Shown piece by piece: positions 34,808 through 45,030 of a stretch of DNA of 64,000 nt. A program made the translations under genes and the position numbers. The stretch is from contig NZ_CP026514.1 of the NCBI RefSeq assembly GCF_002953935.1, positions 186,001 to 250,000 of the forward strand, in the 5' to 3' direction. Each line of letters starts with the position of its first letter. Within the stretch, counting starts at the first letter, position 1. The notes beneath the pieces are model-generated. The model was given only the letters and a program-made list of their open reading frames with translations. It ran no database searches and was not told the origin of the DNA. The DNA comes from Arthrobacter sp. PGP41. Lineage in GTDB: Bacteria > Actinomycetota > Actinomycetes > Actinomycetales > Micrococcaceae.

Positions 34808-36156
34808 CGCTTCTTGGGCGTCCGCTTGGCGGCGGCGTTGACGGCTGCCTTCACGGCGGGCGGCAGGCCGGCCTGTTCCGTCTCGGGCTCGGCCACCGTA
34901 CCCCTGGCCTTCGCTATGGCCTTCATGCCGTGGTAGATCACCAGGGCTGCTGCCGAGCCCAGGGCGATGCCCGTGAACTTGAGGTCACCGATGGTCCAGG
35001 TGTAATCCGCGATGCCGATGATCAGGGCCACGGCGGCGGTGGTCAGGTTGACCGGGTTGGAGAAATTGACCTTGTTCTGGACCCAGATCTTCACGCCCAG
35101 GATGCCGATCATCCCGTAGAGCATGGTGGCCGCTCCGCCCAGGACGCCCGGCGGGACGGTGGCAATCAGTTCGCCGAATTTCGGCGAGAAGCTCAGCAGG
35201 ATGGCGAAGATGCCGGCAACCCAGTAGGCCGCCGTCGAATACACCTTGGTGGCGGCCATGACGCCGATGTTCTCGGCGTAGGTGGTGGTGCCGGAGCCGC
35301 CGCCGAAGCCTGCCAGGACGGTGGCGGCGCCGTCGGCCATCAGCGCGCGGCCGGACACGTCGTCGAGGTCCTGCCCTGTCATGGCGGCCACCGACTTCAC
35401 GTGGCCGATGTTCTCCGCCACGAGCACCAGCACCACCGGCACGAAGAGGCCCAGGACGCCCACATGGAACTCAGGGGTCTGGAACTGCGGGAGGCCGATC
35501 CACGCTGCGGCGTCCATCTTGTCGTAGCTCACCTCGCCGCGCAGCATGGCCACGAGGTAGCCCACTACTACGCCTACCAGGATGCTCAGGCGGCCGAGGA
35601 TTCCGCGGAACAGGACGCTGACCAGGATGATGGTGGCCAGCGTGACGACGGCGGTGACGGGCGCGGCGTCAAAGTTGTTCTTCGCAGCGGGGGCAAGGTT
35701 GAGGCCGATCAGCGCCACGATTGCGCCCGTGACGATGGGCGGCATCAGCCGGTTGATCCAGCCTGCGCCGAACTTCTGCACAATGGCGCCCACCAGGGCC
35801 AGGGCGGCCCCGGTCAGCACCACGCCGCCCAGCGCCCCGGGGACGCCGAACTGCTGCTGGGACGCCATGATGGGCGCGATGAAGGCGAAGCTTGAGCCCA
35901 GGTAGCTGGGAACCCGGCCCTTGGTGATCACCAGGAAAAGCAGCGTGCCGATGCCGGAGAAAAACAGGGTGGTGGCAGGCGGCATGCCTGTGATGATGGG
36001 CACCAGGAACGTGGCGCCGAACATGGCCACCACATGCTGCATGCCTACGCCGACGGTGAGCGGCCAGACCAGCCGCTCATCCGGGGCCACCACGTGGCCG
36101 GGCTTAATCGACTTTCCGGTGCCGTGCAGCTTCCATTTGATTCCGAGCATGCTCAT
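34804..36156 (-). CDS. NCS2-family uracil/xanthine permease
   Basis: A 450-residue membrane protein with about 14 hydrophobic segments. The UraA-like opening QHVVAMFGATFLVPIITGM and the family motif ENIGVMAATKVYSTAAYW are present; QH at the first motif is typical of nucleobase:H+ symporters. It ends in a basic tail (AAAKRTPKKR). The start at 36156 keeps the family length; 39 upstream codons are open. It is divergent from a RutE-like reductase (207-base gap), which suggests uracil or thymine uptake linked to pyrimidine breakdown, an inference. Confidence 0.92.
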   Translation of the reverse strand: MSMLGIKWKLHGTGKSIKPGHVVAPDERLVWPLTVGVGMQHVVAMFGATFLVPIITGMPPATTLFFSGIGTLLFLVITKGRVPSYLGSSFAFIAPIMASQQQFGVPGALGGVVLTGAALALVGAIVQKFGAGWINRLMPPIVTGAIVALIGLNLAPAAKNNFDAAPVTAVVTLATIILVSVLFRGILGRLSILVGVVVGYLVAMLRGEVSYDKMDAAAWIGLPQFQTPEFHVGVLGLFVPVVLVLVAENIGHVKSVAAMTGQDLDDVSGRALMADGAATVLAGFGGGSGTTTYAENIGVMAATKVYSTAAYWVAGIFAILLSFSPKFGELIATVPPGVLGGAATMLYGMIGILGVKIWVQNKVNFSNPVNLTTAAVALIIGIADYTWTIGDLKFTGIALGSAAALVIYHGMKAIAKARGTVAEPETEQAGLPPAVKAAVNAAAKRTPKKR

Positions 36157-36362
36157 GGGCGGAGGCCTTTCGGGGGCTTTCGGAGGGTGCCGCGGAGGGC
36201 GGAGATTAACTGGGACAAGGATACCGCCAGCGTCGCCTTGCGGCCTGCTGTGGTGGACGTCACCTGCCGTCACGGGAAGAGGGAGGGGCTGGTTGAAGTT
36301 GCAAGTATGGAAGGCAACAAGGCCGCCCCGGTAAGCGGGGAGGCGCAGCGAAAGGTAAGCCC

Positions 36363-36968
36363 ATGACCATTGCCCACGAAGAAGCGGTTATCGATTCGGC
36401 CGCTGTCGACGCCATTTTCGCCCAGGCCCGCACCGCCAACTCCTTCACCGGAGAGGTGACCGAGGAGCAGGCGCAGGCAATCTACGAGCTGACCAAGTTC
36501 GGCCCCACCGCTTTCAACTCCCAGCCGCTGCGCGTGACCTACGTCCGTTCTGATGAGGCCCGCGCCAAGCTGGTGGAGGCCCTGATGCCGGGCAACCGCG
36601 CCAAGACGGCTTCCGCCCCGCTGGTGGCAATCCTCAGCTACGACACCGACTGGGCGGGGCAATGGGACGCCTTCCTCCCCGGCTACAACGCCCCCAAGGC
36701 CATGTATGACGCCAACCCGGAACTCGCCGCCGCCACTGGCAACAACAACGCCCACCTGCAGGCCGGCTACTTCATCCTGGCTGTCCGCTCCCTCGGGTTC
36801 GCCGCCGGACCCATGACGGGCGCCGACTTTGGCGCGATCGACGCAGCGTTCTTCCCGGCCGGGGACCAGAAGAGCTTCCTGGTGGTCAACATCGGCCAGC
36901 CTGCCGAGGACGCGTGGGGCGAAGCCAAGCCCAAGTTCGCCTACGAGGACGTCGTCCGCACCGTCTAA
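36363..36968 (+). CDS. RutE-type malonic semialdehyde reductase (nitroreductase fold)
   Basis: A 201-residue flavoprotein of the HadB/RutE subgroup: RTANSFTGEVTEEQAQAIYEL, KFGPTAFNSQPLRVTYVRS and LAVRSLGFAAGPMTGAD match the group as I know it (RutE about 196 residues). In Escherichia coli it reduces malonic semialdehyde to 3-hydroxypropionate at the end of Rut uracil breakdown. No other rut gene is in view, so a general nitroreductase or aldehyde-detoxifying role is possible. The divergent NCS2 permease supports a link to pyrimidines. The ribosome site AAAGG lies before ATG 36363. Confidence 0.85.
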   Translation: MTIAHEEAVIDSAAVDAIFAQARTANSFTGEVTEEQAQAIYELTKFGPTAFNSQPLRVTYVRSDEARAKLVEALMPGNRAKTASAPLVAILSYDTDWAGQWDAFLPGYNAPKAMYDANPELAAATGNNNAHLQAGYFILAVRSLGFAAGPMTGADFGAIDAAFFPAGDQKSFLVVNIGQPAEDAWGEAKPKFAYEDVVRTV

Positions 36969-36982
36969 CCCCCAACCCCCGG

Positions 36983-37109
36983 GACGCTCTCTCACTTAAT
37001 GCACCTTTTTGGCCGACGCTCTCTCACCCCTGAGAGAGCGTTGGCGGTTAAGCCGCGTTAAGTGAGAGAGCGTTGGCGGTTAAGCCGCGTTAAGTGAGAG
37101 AGCGTCGGC
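36983..37109. repeat. Nested inverted and tandem repeat (GAGAGAGCGT element)
   Basis: A 32-base unit beginning TGAGAGAGCGTTGGCGG occurs twice in tandem (37031-37062, 37063-37094), and its first 15 bases recur at 37095-37109. The opposite orientation, GACGCTCTCTCAC, occurs at 36983 and 37015. The outer arms 36983-36999 and 37090-37106 are a perfect 17-base inverted repeat, and 37012-37026 pairs with 37031-37045 over a CCCC loop. It fills the gap between the RutE-like gene and the 2H-phosphoesterase gene and can act as a terminator. Confidence 0.85.
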
Positions 37110-37133
37110 AGGGGGTGGTGGCAGACTGGGGCT

Positions 37134-37641
37134 ATGCCGATGCGGAACCTCGTCCTGGTGGCCTTCGTCGAGCCGGTGGCGGACGGGCTGGTCTTCCCCC
37201 GCAGCGAATGGCCGCTGCACATTACCCTGGTGAGGTTCGACGCCGGAGGCCCGGACAGTGCTGACGTAGCCGAGCGCGTCGCCGGCCTTGCAGAAGGCCC
37301 GGCGATGGACGCCCTGGGCGCCGGACTGACCGTGGGTGAGGATGCAGGCTTCGGCCGGAACGGCTCCGTGCCCGTGAACCTCATCAAACCCCAGCCGGAG
37401 CTGCAATTCCTGCACGAGCAGCTGGTGGCTGCAGCGGGCCGCCTGGGGGGCACAATCCTGACGCCGGCCCACACGATGGCAGGCTACCGGCCCCATGTCT
37501 CGCACCACGGCGGCAAGCGGCTGAACCCGGGCGACGCCGTAGTGCTCAACCGTATTGCACTGGTGGACATGGCGCCGGACGGTGACCGCACCGTCCGGCG
37601 CATCCTGCGCCTGTGGACCCTGCCGGAAACGGACGAGCCGC

Positions 37642-37652
<11 letters not shown>
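37134..37652 (+). CDS. 2'-5' RNA ligase-like 2H phosphoesterase
   Basis: A 172-residue protein with the two H-x-T/S motifs of the 2H superfamily: [10 protein letters not shown] near residue 27 and [10 protein letters not shown] near 120. It would act on 2'-5' or cyclic phosphodiester bonds in RNA or nucleotides. ATG 37134 begins 25 bases past the repeat element; ATG 37140 is an alternative. It overlaps the convergent pgm gene by 11 bases at its end. Confidence 0.82.
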
Positions 37653-39315
<1,663 letters not shown>

Positions 39316-39340
39316 GGCACCAGCATGCCAGACAGGAGCT

Positions 39341-39450
39341 GTAGTCAAAACGACCCGGCCGGAATGCGGGCCGTGTGTCCGGCCTGTGACGAAATGACGT
39401 CATCAAACGAGTAGTCAAACTGAGTACTGCCCCGAAAAGTACTTATATAC
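39341..39450 (+). promoter_or_regulatory. Repeat-rich promoter region upstream of the NERD gene
   Basis: AT-richer DNA between divergent pgm and NERD genes. It holds a direct repeat GTAGTCAAA (39341-39349, 39411-39419), the 10-base palindrome ATGACGTCAT (39394-39403), two AGTACT sites 15 bases apart (39423, 39438) and a TATATA box at 39445. The last could be a -10 element, giving a leader of about 100 bases for the NERD gene. Confidence 0.4.
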
Positions 39451-39558
39451 CGCCGCCTGCGCGCCCTGTTACCTTCGAAAAATCCGGCAAAACGTACGTA
39501 AGCAAGGCACGACGGCGGGCGGCCGCCGTCGTCCTTCCAGCAGGGAAGCAGGGACGCC

Positions 39559-40467
39559 ATGGGGGCAGGAGACGGGGCAGCCGAGCAGTCCAGGCTGGCC
39601 GCGGAAAGGGTGGCCAGGCTCAAGCGCCGGCTCGACGAAGCCGAACGCTCCACGAAGCCGTGGGACGCAGGCGCCGAGGGCGCGACGGCAGTGGCCGAGA
39701 AGCTGGGCGAGCTGGTGCCGCGGGGCTGGTATCTGCTGAATGACGTCCACTGGCCCGGCCGACCGAAGGCAAGCCTGGACCATGTCCTGGTGGGGCCCGG
39801 CGGCGTGGTTGTGGTGAATTCCAAGAACTGGACAGGGGAGGTCCGTGTTGCCTCGGGAGTGCTGTGGCAGGGGCGCTACGCCCGGACCCAGGCGGTGGAG
39901 GGGGCCCTGGCCCAGTGCGCAGCCGTGACGTCCGTGGTTGCGCCGATGCACCGGAGGCTGGTGCGTCCGTTGATCTGCATGGCTGCCCAGCCGGACCTCC
40001 TTGGCGTAACGAATTCGGATGTTGCAGTGGCCGGAACCGGACGCATCGTGGGTGCAATAGAAGCCCTGCCCCCGGTCCTGGACCAGCAGGCCGTGGCGGG
40101 TCTGTACAAGCATCTCGGCCAGGAGCTGACCCACGAACAGGAACCCGGCATCACGGCGCTGCGGAGCGTGCGGCCCGTACCCCCGGTCCCGCCCGGCGGA
40201 ACCGCAGAAAGCGTCCCGGCAGGTCCTGCAGGCGTTGTCCGAAGGATGGACTCCCCATCCCGTCCGGTGGTCTCCGGGGACCCCTCCCGGACCGCGCCCG
40301 CGGAGCTTAGCCCGGTCCGGAGGCACAACCGGGTTCGGCGCAATTCGGCTCGGTACGGTGCCGGCTCGGCGGCGCGCCAGCATGGTGCCGCGGGCGCAGG
40401 ACGGCTTGCCCTTCTTGCCGCTTTTGTGATTTTTGCGGTGTACGTTCTGCCCTACTGGGGACAATAG
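39559..40467 (+). CDS. NERD-domain protein with C-terminal membrane anchor
   Basis: A 302-residue protein. A charged helix (about 8-35) precedes a NERD nuclease-related domain (about 40-150) with DHVLVGPGGVVVVNSKNWTG holding the Asp and Lys of the nuclease-like core. A Pro-rich disordered region (200-265) and one hydrophobic helix at the very end (LALLAAFVIFAVYVLPYWG) follow, so it is probably membrane-attached with the domain in the cytoplasm. The role is unknown in bacteria. The next gene starts 52 bases after its stop. Confidence 0.85.
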   Translation: MGAGDGAAEQSRLAAERVARLKRRLDEAERSTKPWDAGAEGATAVAEKLGELVPRGWYLLNDVHWPGRPKASLDHVLVGPGGVVVVNSKNWTGEVRVASGVLWQGRYARTQAVEGALAQCAAVTSVVAPMHRRLVRPLICMAAQPDLLGVTNSDVAVAGTGRIVGAIEALPPVLDQQAVAGLYKHLGQELTHEQEPGITALRSVRPVPPVPPGGTAESVPAGPAGVVRRMDSPSRPVVSGDPSRTAPAELSPVRRHNRVRRNSARYGAGSAARQHGAAGAGRLALLAAFVIFAVYVLPYWGQ

Positions 40468-40519
40468 ATGCCCCGACCCGCCGGGGGTAGGCTGGAACAA
40501 AATCCAAGGGGGAAGAACC

Positions 40520-41068
40520 ATGTCCGACCAGCCCAGCCAGCGTCCCGAATCCGGGCAGCCCGAGTCCCCCGCGCCGCCGGGCTTTGAGCCGCCCCGTTTC
40601 GCTGCGCCCTCAGGCAGCGGCACAACGTCGCAGCCGCAGTATGGGCAGGGCGGCTACGGGCAGGGCGGTTCCGGGCAGAACGCCTTCGGCGAGCCGGGCC
40701 AGTACCGCACTCCGTACGGTCAGCCAGCCGGCCCCTATGGCCAGCAGCCGGGCCCCTACGGTCAGCCAGCCGGCCCCTATGGCCAGCCGGCGTACTACGG
40801 CATGCAGGCAGAGCCGAAAACACTGAGCATTGCCAGCATGGTGTGTGGCATCGCGTCGGTCATCATGGGCTGGATCCTGCTGCCGCAGGTCGCCGCGATC
40901 ATCACCGGACACATGGCGCTGAAGCGGGAACCGGCGGGCAGGGGCATGTCCATCGCCGGCCTGGTCCTGGGCTACCTGTGTTTGCTGGGCTACGGCGCGC
41001 TCTGGCTTCTGGCCATCATCGGGCTCACCATAGCCAGCACCACCAGCGGTTCGGGCTACACGTACTGA
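40520..41068 (+). CDS. DUF4190-type membrane protein with PYGQ repeats
   Basis: A 182-residue protein. The first 100 residues are disordered and rich in Gln, Gly, Tyr and Pro, with repeated GPYGQPAGPYGQ units. The C-terminal 80 residues contain two hydrophobic helices in the DUF4190 pattern (LSIASMVCGIASVIMGWILL, GHMALKREPAGRGMSIAGLV). Such proteins are common in actinobacteria and have unknown function. ATG 40520 has AAGGGGGAAG upstream. Confidence 0.85.
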   Translation: MSDQPSQRPESGQPESPAPPGFEPPRFAAPSGSGTTSQPQYGQGGYGQGGSGQNAFGEPGQYRTPYGQPAGPYGQQPGPYGQPAGPYGQPAYYGMQAEPKTLSIASMVCGIASVIMGWILLPQVAAIITGHMALKREPAGRGMSIAGLVLGYLCLLGYGALWLLAIIGLTIASTTSGSGYTY

Positions 41069-41176
41069 ACCCACGTCCTGGACAGGCTAACCCGCCTCAG
41101 CCAGCCGCTGAGACGGTCCGGCGCTCCGGCGCCCGGACCGCCGTCGTGCGTTTAAGTTGTGTGTTAAGCCCGGCGT

Positions 41177-42607
41177 TCAGCCTCGCGGAGCCTGTGTCGG
41201 CGGGATGTTGTGGTTAAGGCGGAAGATGTTGTGGGGGTCGTACCGGTCCTTGAGGGCAACGAGGCGCTGGAACTTCTCCGGGCCGTACGCCGCCCGGGCA
41301 GCGTCCGGCTCCTTCAGCCCGATTTCCGCGCCCAGGAAATTGACGTACTCCCCGTGCTCGGCGAAGGGCTGCATGAGCCCGTAGGCTTTGCGGGCGAATG
41401 CGGTCAGCCGCTCGTCCTCGGAAGGATCGCGCCAGAACCCATAGACATTCAGCCAATACCGGGCAGACCGGTTCGGGAACGCCGTTGCATGGTCAGGTAC
41501 CCGTCCGAACGCCCCTTCCATGTGGTGGACATCAATGCCGGTGCCTTCCCACGCAAGCTCGGAGGCGAAACCAAGCAGGACATCCACCGACTCCTCATCG
41601 AGGCGGGAAAAGGAGACGTTCTTCCAGTAACCGCGCGAGCCTTTGGGAAAGACGCTGTCCATGGCGCTTTGCCAGTCCAGCCAGGAGGTGGGGCCAACTT
41701 CCTCTTCGTCGGGCGGAGCGCCGGCCCGGAGCCGGTCGACAAGGGCGAGCCCGGCCTCGTGGTCCTCCGCGACCCACGCAAACCCGATGATCATCCACGG
41801 GTCACTGCCCATTCCGAATTCCGCAGGGAAGATCAGGAACGAGACGATCGGGTTCATTTCATCGGGCAGGCCACGGGTCCAATCGGCAAAGGCAAGCAGG
41901 GCCGCGCGCCAGTGTTCCCGCCGGTAGAACAGGTTCCCGCCCAGCGGGGCCGGCGGCAGCGCGCGGGCATGGAAGGTAAAGGACGTCACCACGCCAAAGT
42001 TTCCGCCGCCGCCGCGCAGGCCCCAGAACAGCTCCGGGTTCTCGTGGGCGGCGGCGTGCAGGTGTTCTCCGGTGGCGGTGACGATGTCCACGCATTCCAG
42101 GTTGTCCAGGCTCAGGCCGCTTGACCGCGTCAGCCAGCCCACGCCCCCGCCGAGCGTTAGTCCTGCCACGCCTGTTCCGCTAATCACTCCCAGCGGGACG
42201 GCAAGATTGTGGACGGCAGTTTCGCGGTCGACGTCGGCAAGGGTGGCTCCGGGTTCAACGGTCACCAGCTTGCTGCCGGCGTAGACCTGGACGCGCTTGA
42301 GCTGGCCCAGATCCAGGACCAGTCCGCCGTCAACAGTGCCGTGCCCCGCAACATTGTGGCCGCCGCCGCGGACGGCCAACGCCAACCCCGTGCGCCGCAC
42401 GGCGTCCAGAACGGCGTCAATATCCGGCAGGGCCCCGGCCCGGACGACGGCTCGTGGCCGGAGATCGACCATGCCGTTCCATACCCGCCGGGCTTCCTCG
42501 TACAGGGGGTCACGGGGCTCGATCAAGGATCCGGACAGCTTTCCGCGCAACTCGTGCAGTGCCTGCTGTATCGCCAGTTCCCTAGTGTTCTCATGGACTG
42601 TGGACAT
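41177..42607 (-). CDS. FAD-linked oxidase with berberine-bridge-type C-terminus
   Basis: A 476-residue flavoprotein. The PCMH-type FAD domain has AVRGGGHNVAGHGTVDGG; His84 is the expected 8-alpha-histidyl attachment site. GLTLGGGVGWLTRSSGLSLDN follows; I see no Cys at the position used for a second covalent link in bicovalent members. The BBE tail RYDPHNIFRLNHNIPP is intact. It oxidises an alcohol, sugar or similar substrate with O2. No signal peptide was seen. The substrate is unknown; it stands alone and is not obviously tied to the adjacent GntR gene. Confidence 0.88.
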   Translation of the reverse strand: MSTVHENTRELAIQQALHELRGKLSGSLIEPRDPLYEEARRVWNGMVDLRPRAVVRAGALPDIDAVLDAVRRTGLALAVRGGGHNVAGHGTVDGGLVLDLGQLKRVQVYAGSKLVTVEPGATLADVDRETAVHNLAVPLGVISGTGVAGLTLGGGVGWLTRSSGLSLDNLECVDIVTATGEHLHAAAHENPELFWGLRGGGGNFGVVTSFTFHARALPPAPLGGNLFYRREHWRAALLAFADWTRGLPDEMNPIVSFLIFPAEFGMGSDPWMIIGFAWVAEDHEAGLALVDRLRAGAPPDEEEVGPTSWLDWQSAMDSVFPKGSRGYWKNVSFSRLDEESVDVLLGFASELAWEGTGIDVHHMEGAFGRVPDHATAFPNRSARYWLNVYGFWRDPSEDERLTAFARKAYGLMQPFAEHGEYVNFLGAEIGLKEPDAARAAYGPEKFQRLVALKDRYDPHNIFRLNHNIPPTQAPRG

Positions 42608-42779
42608 CGTTGGTGCTCTTCCGCTTAAGGGGCTATGCCCTTGGGGATAAGGAAGATATGGAAGGCGTCAGGCGCCTGTGATGAGGAACTGCCGGCGAAT
42701 TTGCGCCGAAAGCGGCATGCGATGTCCAGAGTTTAAAACCGCCGCCTGGCGGGGTCAATACGCGCCCGTTACCCTCGCG

Positions 42780-43478
42780 TCAACGGAGCAACTCCACGTC
42801 CGAGACCAGCTCGATGTGGGCAAGCATGGCTTCGGCGGCTCCTTCGGCGTCCTGCGCGCTGACGGCATCGGCGATCTTGCGGTGGGAGGCGAGGGACTGC
42901 TCCGGCCGGCCCGGCTGGCCGAGGGATTCCATCCTGGTCTCCAGAATCATTTCGGCGATGAAGGCCATGAGCTGCGCCAGCACCGGGGAATGCGCTGCCG
43001 CCGTAATGGCCTCATGAAAGAGCTCATCGCCGCGGGTTCCGCGGTCGCCGTCGCTGATCTCCTTCGCCATGACCTCAAGGGCCTCGTCGATGGCAGCCAG
43101 GTCTTCATCTGTACGCCTGGCAGCGGCGAGGGCGGCAAGCTTCACTTCTAGGGTGCTGCGCGCCTCCACGATCTCCGGCAGCCTGCTGCGGTGCTCACGC
43201 AAGCCCTTGATCACCGAGGCAATGCTCGGCCGGCGGGCCAGGACGGCTCCGGTCCCGTGCTGCACGTCAATGACCCCGAGCACCTCGAGGGCCACGAGGG
43301 CCTGGGCGAGCGTGGCGCGGGAAACGCCAAGGCGCTCGGCAAGGTCACGTTCCGCGGGCAGCAGGTCCCCGGGCTTCAGTTGGGCAGATTCGATGTACGT
43401 CAGGATCTGCTCCACCAGCTGTTCATAAAGCCGGGGGCGTGTAACTCGCTCCAGTCCCAGCCGTGATGCCTTCTCCAC
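42780..43478 (-). CDS. GntR-family regulator with FCD domain
   Basis: A 232-residue regulator. The winged helix is LYEQLVEQILTYIESAQLKPG followed by LAERLGVSRATLAQALVALE. The C-terminal FCD (FadR-type) domain has the metal-binding set in DELFHEAI, ASHRKIADAV and AMLAHIELV. It is divergent from a MatC-like carrier, CoA-transferase and carboxyltransferase, the usual place for a local regulator of organic acid use. A 15-base palindrome in the shared promoter region (43535-43549) is its candidate operator. Confidence 0.9.
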   Translation of the reverse strand: MEKASRLGLERVTRPRLYEQLVEQILTYIESAQLKPGDLLPAERDLAERLGVSRATLAQALVALEVLGVIDVQHGTGAVLARRPSIASVIKGLREHRSRLPEIVEARSTLEVKLAALAAARRTDEDLAAIDEALEVMAKEISDGDRGTRGDELFHEAITAAAHSPVLAQLMAFIAEMILETRMESLGQPGRPEQSLASHRKIADAVSAQDAEGAAEAMLAHIELVSDVELLR

Positions 43479-43526
43479 AAAGCCCTCGCTACGTCGTCGG
43501 TTCCTCCAGAATACAGGGCCCGGCTA

Positions 43527-43549
43527 TTGACAGATAGACTCACTGTCTA
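43527..43549 (+). promoter_or_regulatory. -35 box with overlapping palindromic operator
   Basis: TTGACA (43527-43532) is followed at once by TAGAC-TCACT-GTCTA (43535-43549), a perfect 5-base-arm palindrome that covers the -35/-10 spacer of the carrier gene promoter. Such a site suits repression by the divergent GntR protein. The -10 hexamer is weak (TAAGAG, or AGAGGC at 17 bases). Confidence 0.5.
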
Positions 43550-43611
43550 AGAGGCTAGTCCAGTGAGCCAGTAACTCACATCACACTTTTCATTCCAACG
43601 GAGGACCAACG

Positions 43612-44976
43612 ATGTCCGCTCCTGTTCTGTCCATCATCATTCTTGCGGCGATGTTCCTGCTCGCCACCGTCCTGCCCCTGAACATGGGCGCCCTTGCGTT
43701 CGTGGGCGCCTTCCTGCTGGGTACCGTTGTGCTGGGAATGTCCACCACCGACATCCTGGCCAACTTCCCCGGCGGCCTGTTCCTGACCATCGTCGGCGTC
43801 ACGTACCTCTTCGCCATCGCCCAGAACAACGGCACCATCGACCTCCTGGTGCGGGGCGCCGTGCGGCTGGTGGGTAACCGCGTAGCCCTGATTCCCTGGG
43901 TCATGTTCGCCATCACCGCCGTCATCACGGCCGTCGGCGCGCTGTCTCCGGCCGCCGTCGCAATCATCGCCCCGATCGCCCTCAGCTTCGCCGGGAAGTA
44001 CAAGATCAATCCCCTGCTGATGGGCATGATGGTGATCCACGGAGCGCAGGCAGGCGGGTTCTCCCCCATCGCCGTGTATGGCGTCACGGTGAACGGCATC
44101 CTCGCCAAAACCGACCTGGACTTCAGCCCCACCGCTTTGTTCCTGTCCAGCCTCCTTTTCAACCTGGTCATCGCACTGGTGCTCTTTGTGGTCCTTGGCG
44201 GCCGCGCATTGCTGTCCTCCAAGGTGGGCCACTTCGTGGAGCAGGCTGCCGAAGCGCGGATGGCGGTCAGCGTCGGGGCCAAGGCCGGCGACGTCCCCTT
44301 CAAGGGCTTCGGCTCGGGCATGTACGGCCCCCGGGATCCGGCAGGCGACGGCGTGGCAGCCACCAAGGAGCGCTCAGAGCGCGTCCCGCAGCTGGTGACC
44401 ATCGCCGGCCTCATTGCCCTGGCCGTCATCGCCCTCGGCTTCAAGATGGACGTCGGATTTGTCTCCATCACCATTGCCATCGTGGTGGCACTCGTCTCGC
44501 CCGCTGCCCAGAAGGGCGCCATCAACAAGATCAGCTGGTCCACCGTGCTGCTGATCTGCGGCATGCTGACGTTCGTCGGAGTGCTGGAGGAAGCCGGAAC
44601 CATCGAGTTCGTCTCCAACGGCGTGGCCGGCCTGGGCATGCCGCTGCTGGCAGCCCTGCTCATTTGCTTCATCGGTGCCGTGGTCTCCGCCTTCGCTTCG
44701 TCCACTGCCATCCTCGCGGCCCTCATCCCGCTCGCGGTGCCGTTCCTGTCCACCGGCGAAATCGGAGCGGTCGGCGTGATCTGCGCCCTGGCGGTTGCCT
44801 CCACCATCGTGGACGTCTCACCCTTCTCCACCAACGGTGCGCTGGTCCTGGCCAATGCTCCGGAGAGCGTCGACAAGGACCGGTTCTACAAGCAGATCCT
44901 GGGCTACAGCGGCATCGTGATCGTCGCCGGGCCGGTCCTTGCCTGGCTCGCCCTGGTGGTCCCCGGATGGCTCTAG
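43612..44976 (+). CDS. MatC-like dicarboxylate carrier (SLC13/ArsB fold)
   Basis: A 454-residue membrane protein with about 11 hydrophobic segments. The N-terminal part LNMGALAFVGAFLLGTVVLGMS and LFAIAQNNGTIDLLVRGAVRL matches the MatC_N group (malonate carrier of rhizobia). Repeated conserved loops SPAAVAIIAPIALSF and SASSTAILAALIPLAVPF-like elements follow, and the end is TIVDVSPFSTNGALVLANA. It probably imports malonate or a similar di- or hydroxy acid. It starts 134 bases from the GntR gene and heads a three-gene unit. Confidence 0.88.
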   Translation: MSAPVLSIIILAAMFLLATVLPLNMGALAFVGAFLLGTVVLGMSTTDILANFPGGLFLTIVGVTYLFAIAQNNGTIDLLVRGAVRLVGNRVALIPWVMFAITAVITAVGALSPAAVAIIAPIALSFAGKYKINPLLMGMMVIHGAQAGGFSPIAVYGVTVNGILAKTDLDFSPTALFLSSLLFNLVIALVLFVVLGGRALLSSKVGHFVEQAAEARMAVSVGAKAGDVPFKGFGSGMYGPRDPAGDGVAATKERSERVPQLVTIAGLIALAVIALGFKMDVGFVSITIAIVVALVSPAAQKGAINKISWSTVLLICGMLTFVGVLEEAGTIEFVSNGVAGLGMPLLAALLICFIGAVVSAFASSTAILAALIPLAVPFLSTGEIGAVGVICALAVASTIVDVSPFSTNGALVLANAPESVDKDRFYKQILGYSGIVIVAGPVLAWLALVVPGWL

Positions 44977-45030
44977 CCACGTAACCGCCGCACCTGCATT
45001 CCCGTAGCCATTCAGAAAAGGAACCAGCGC

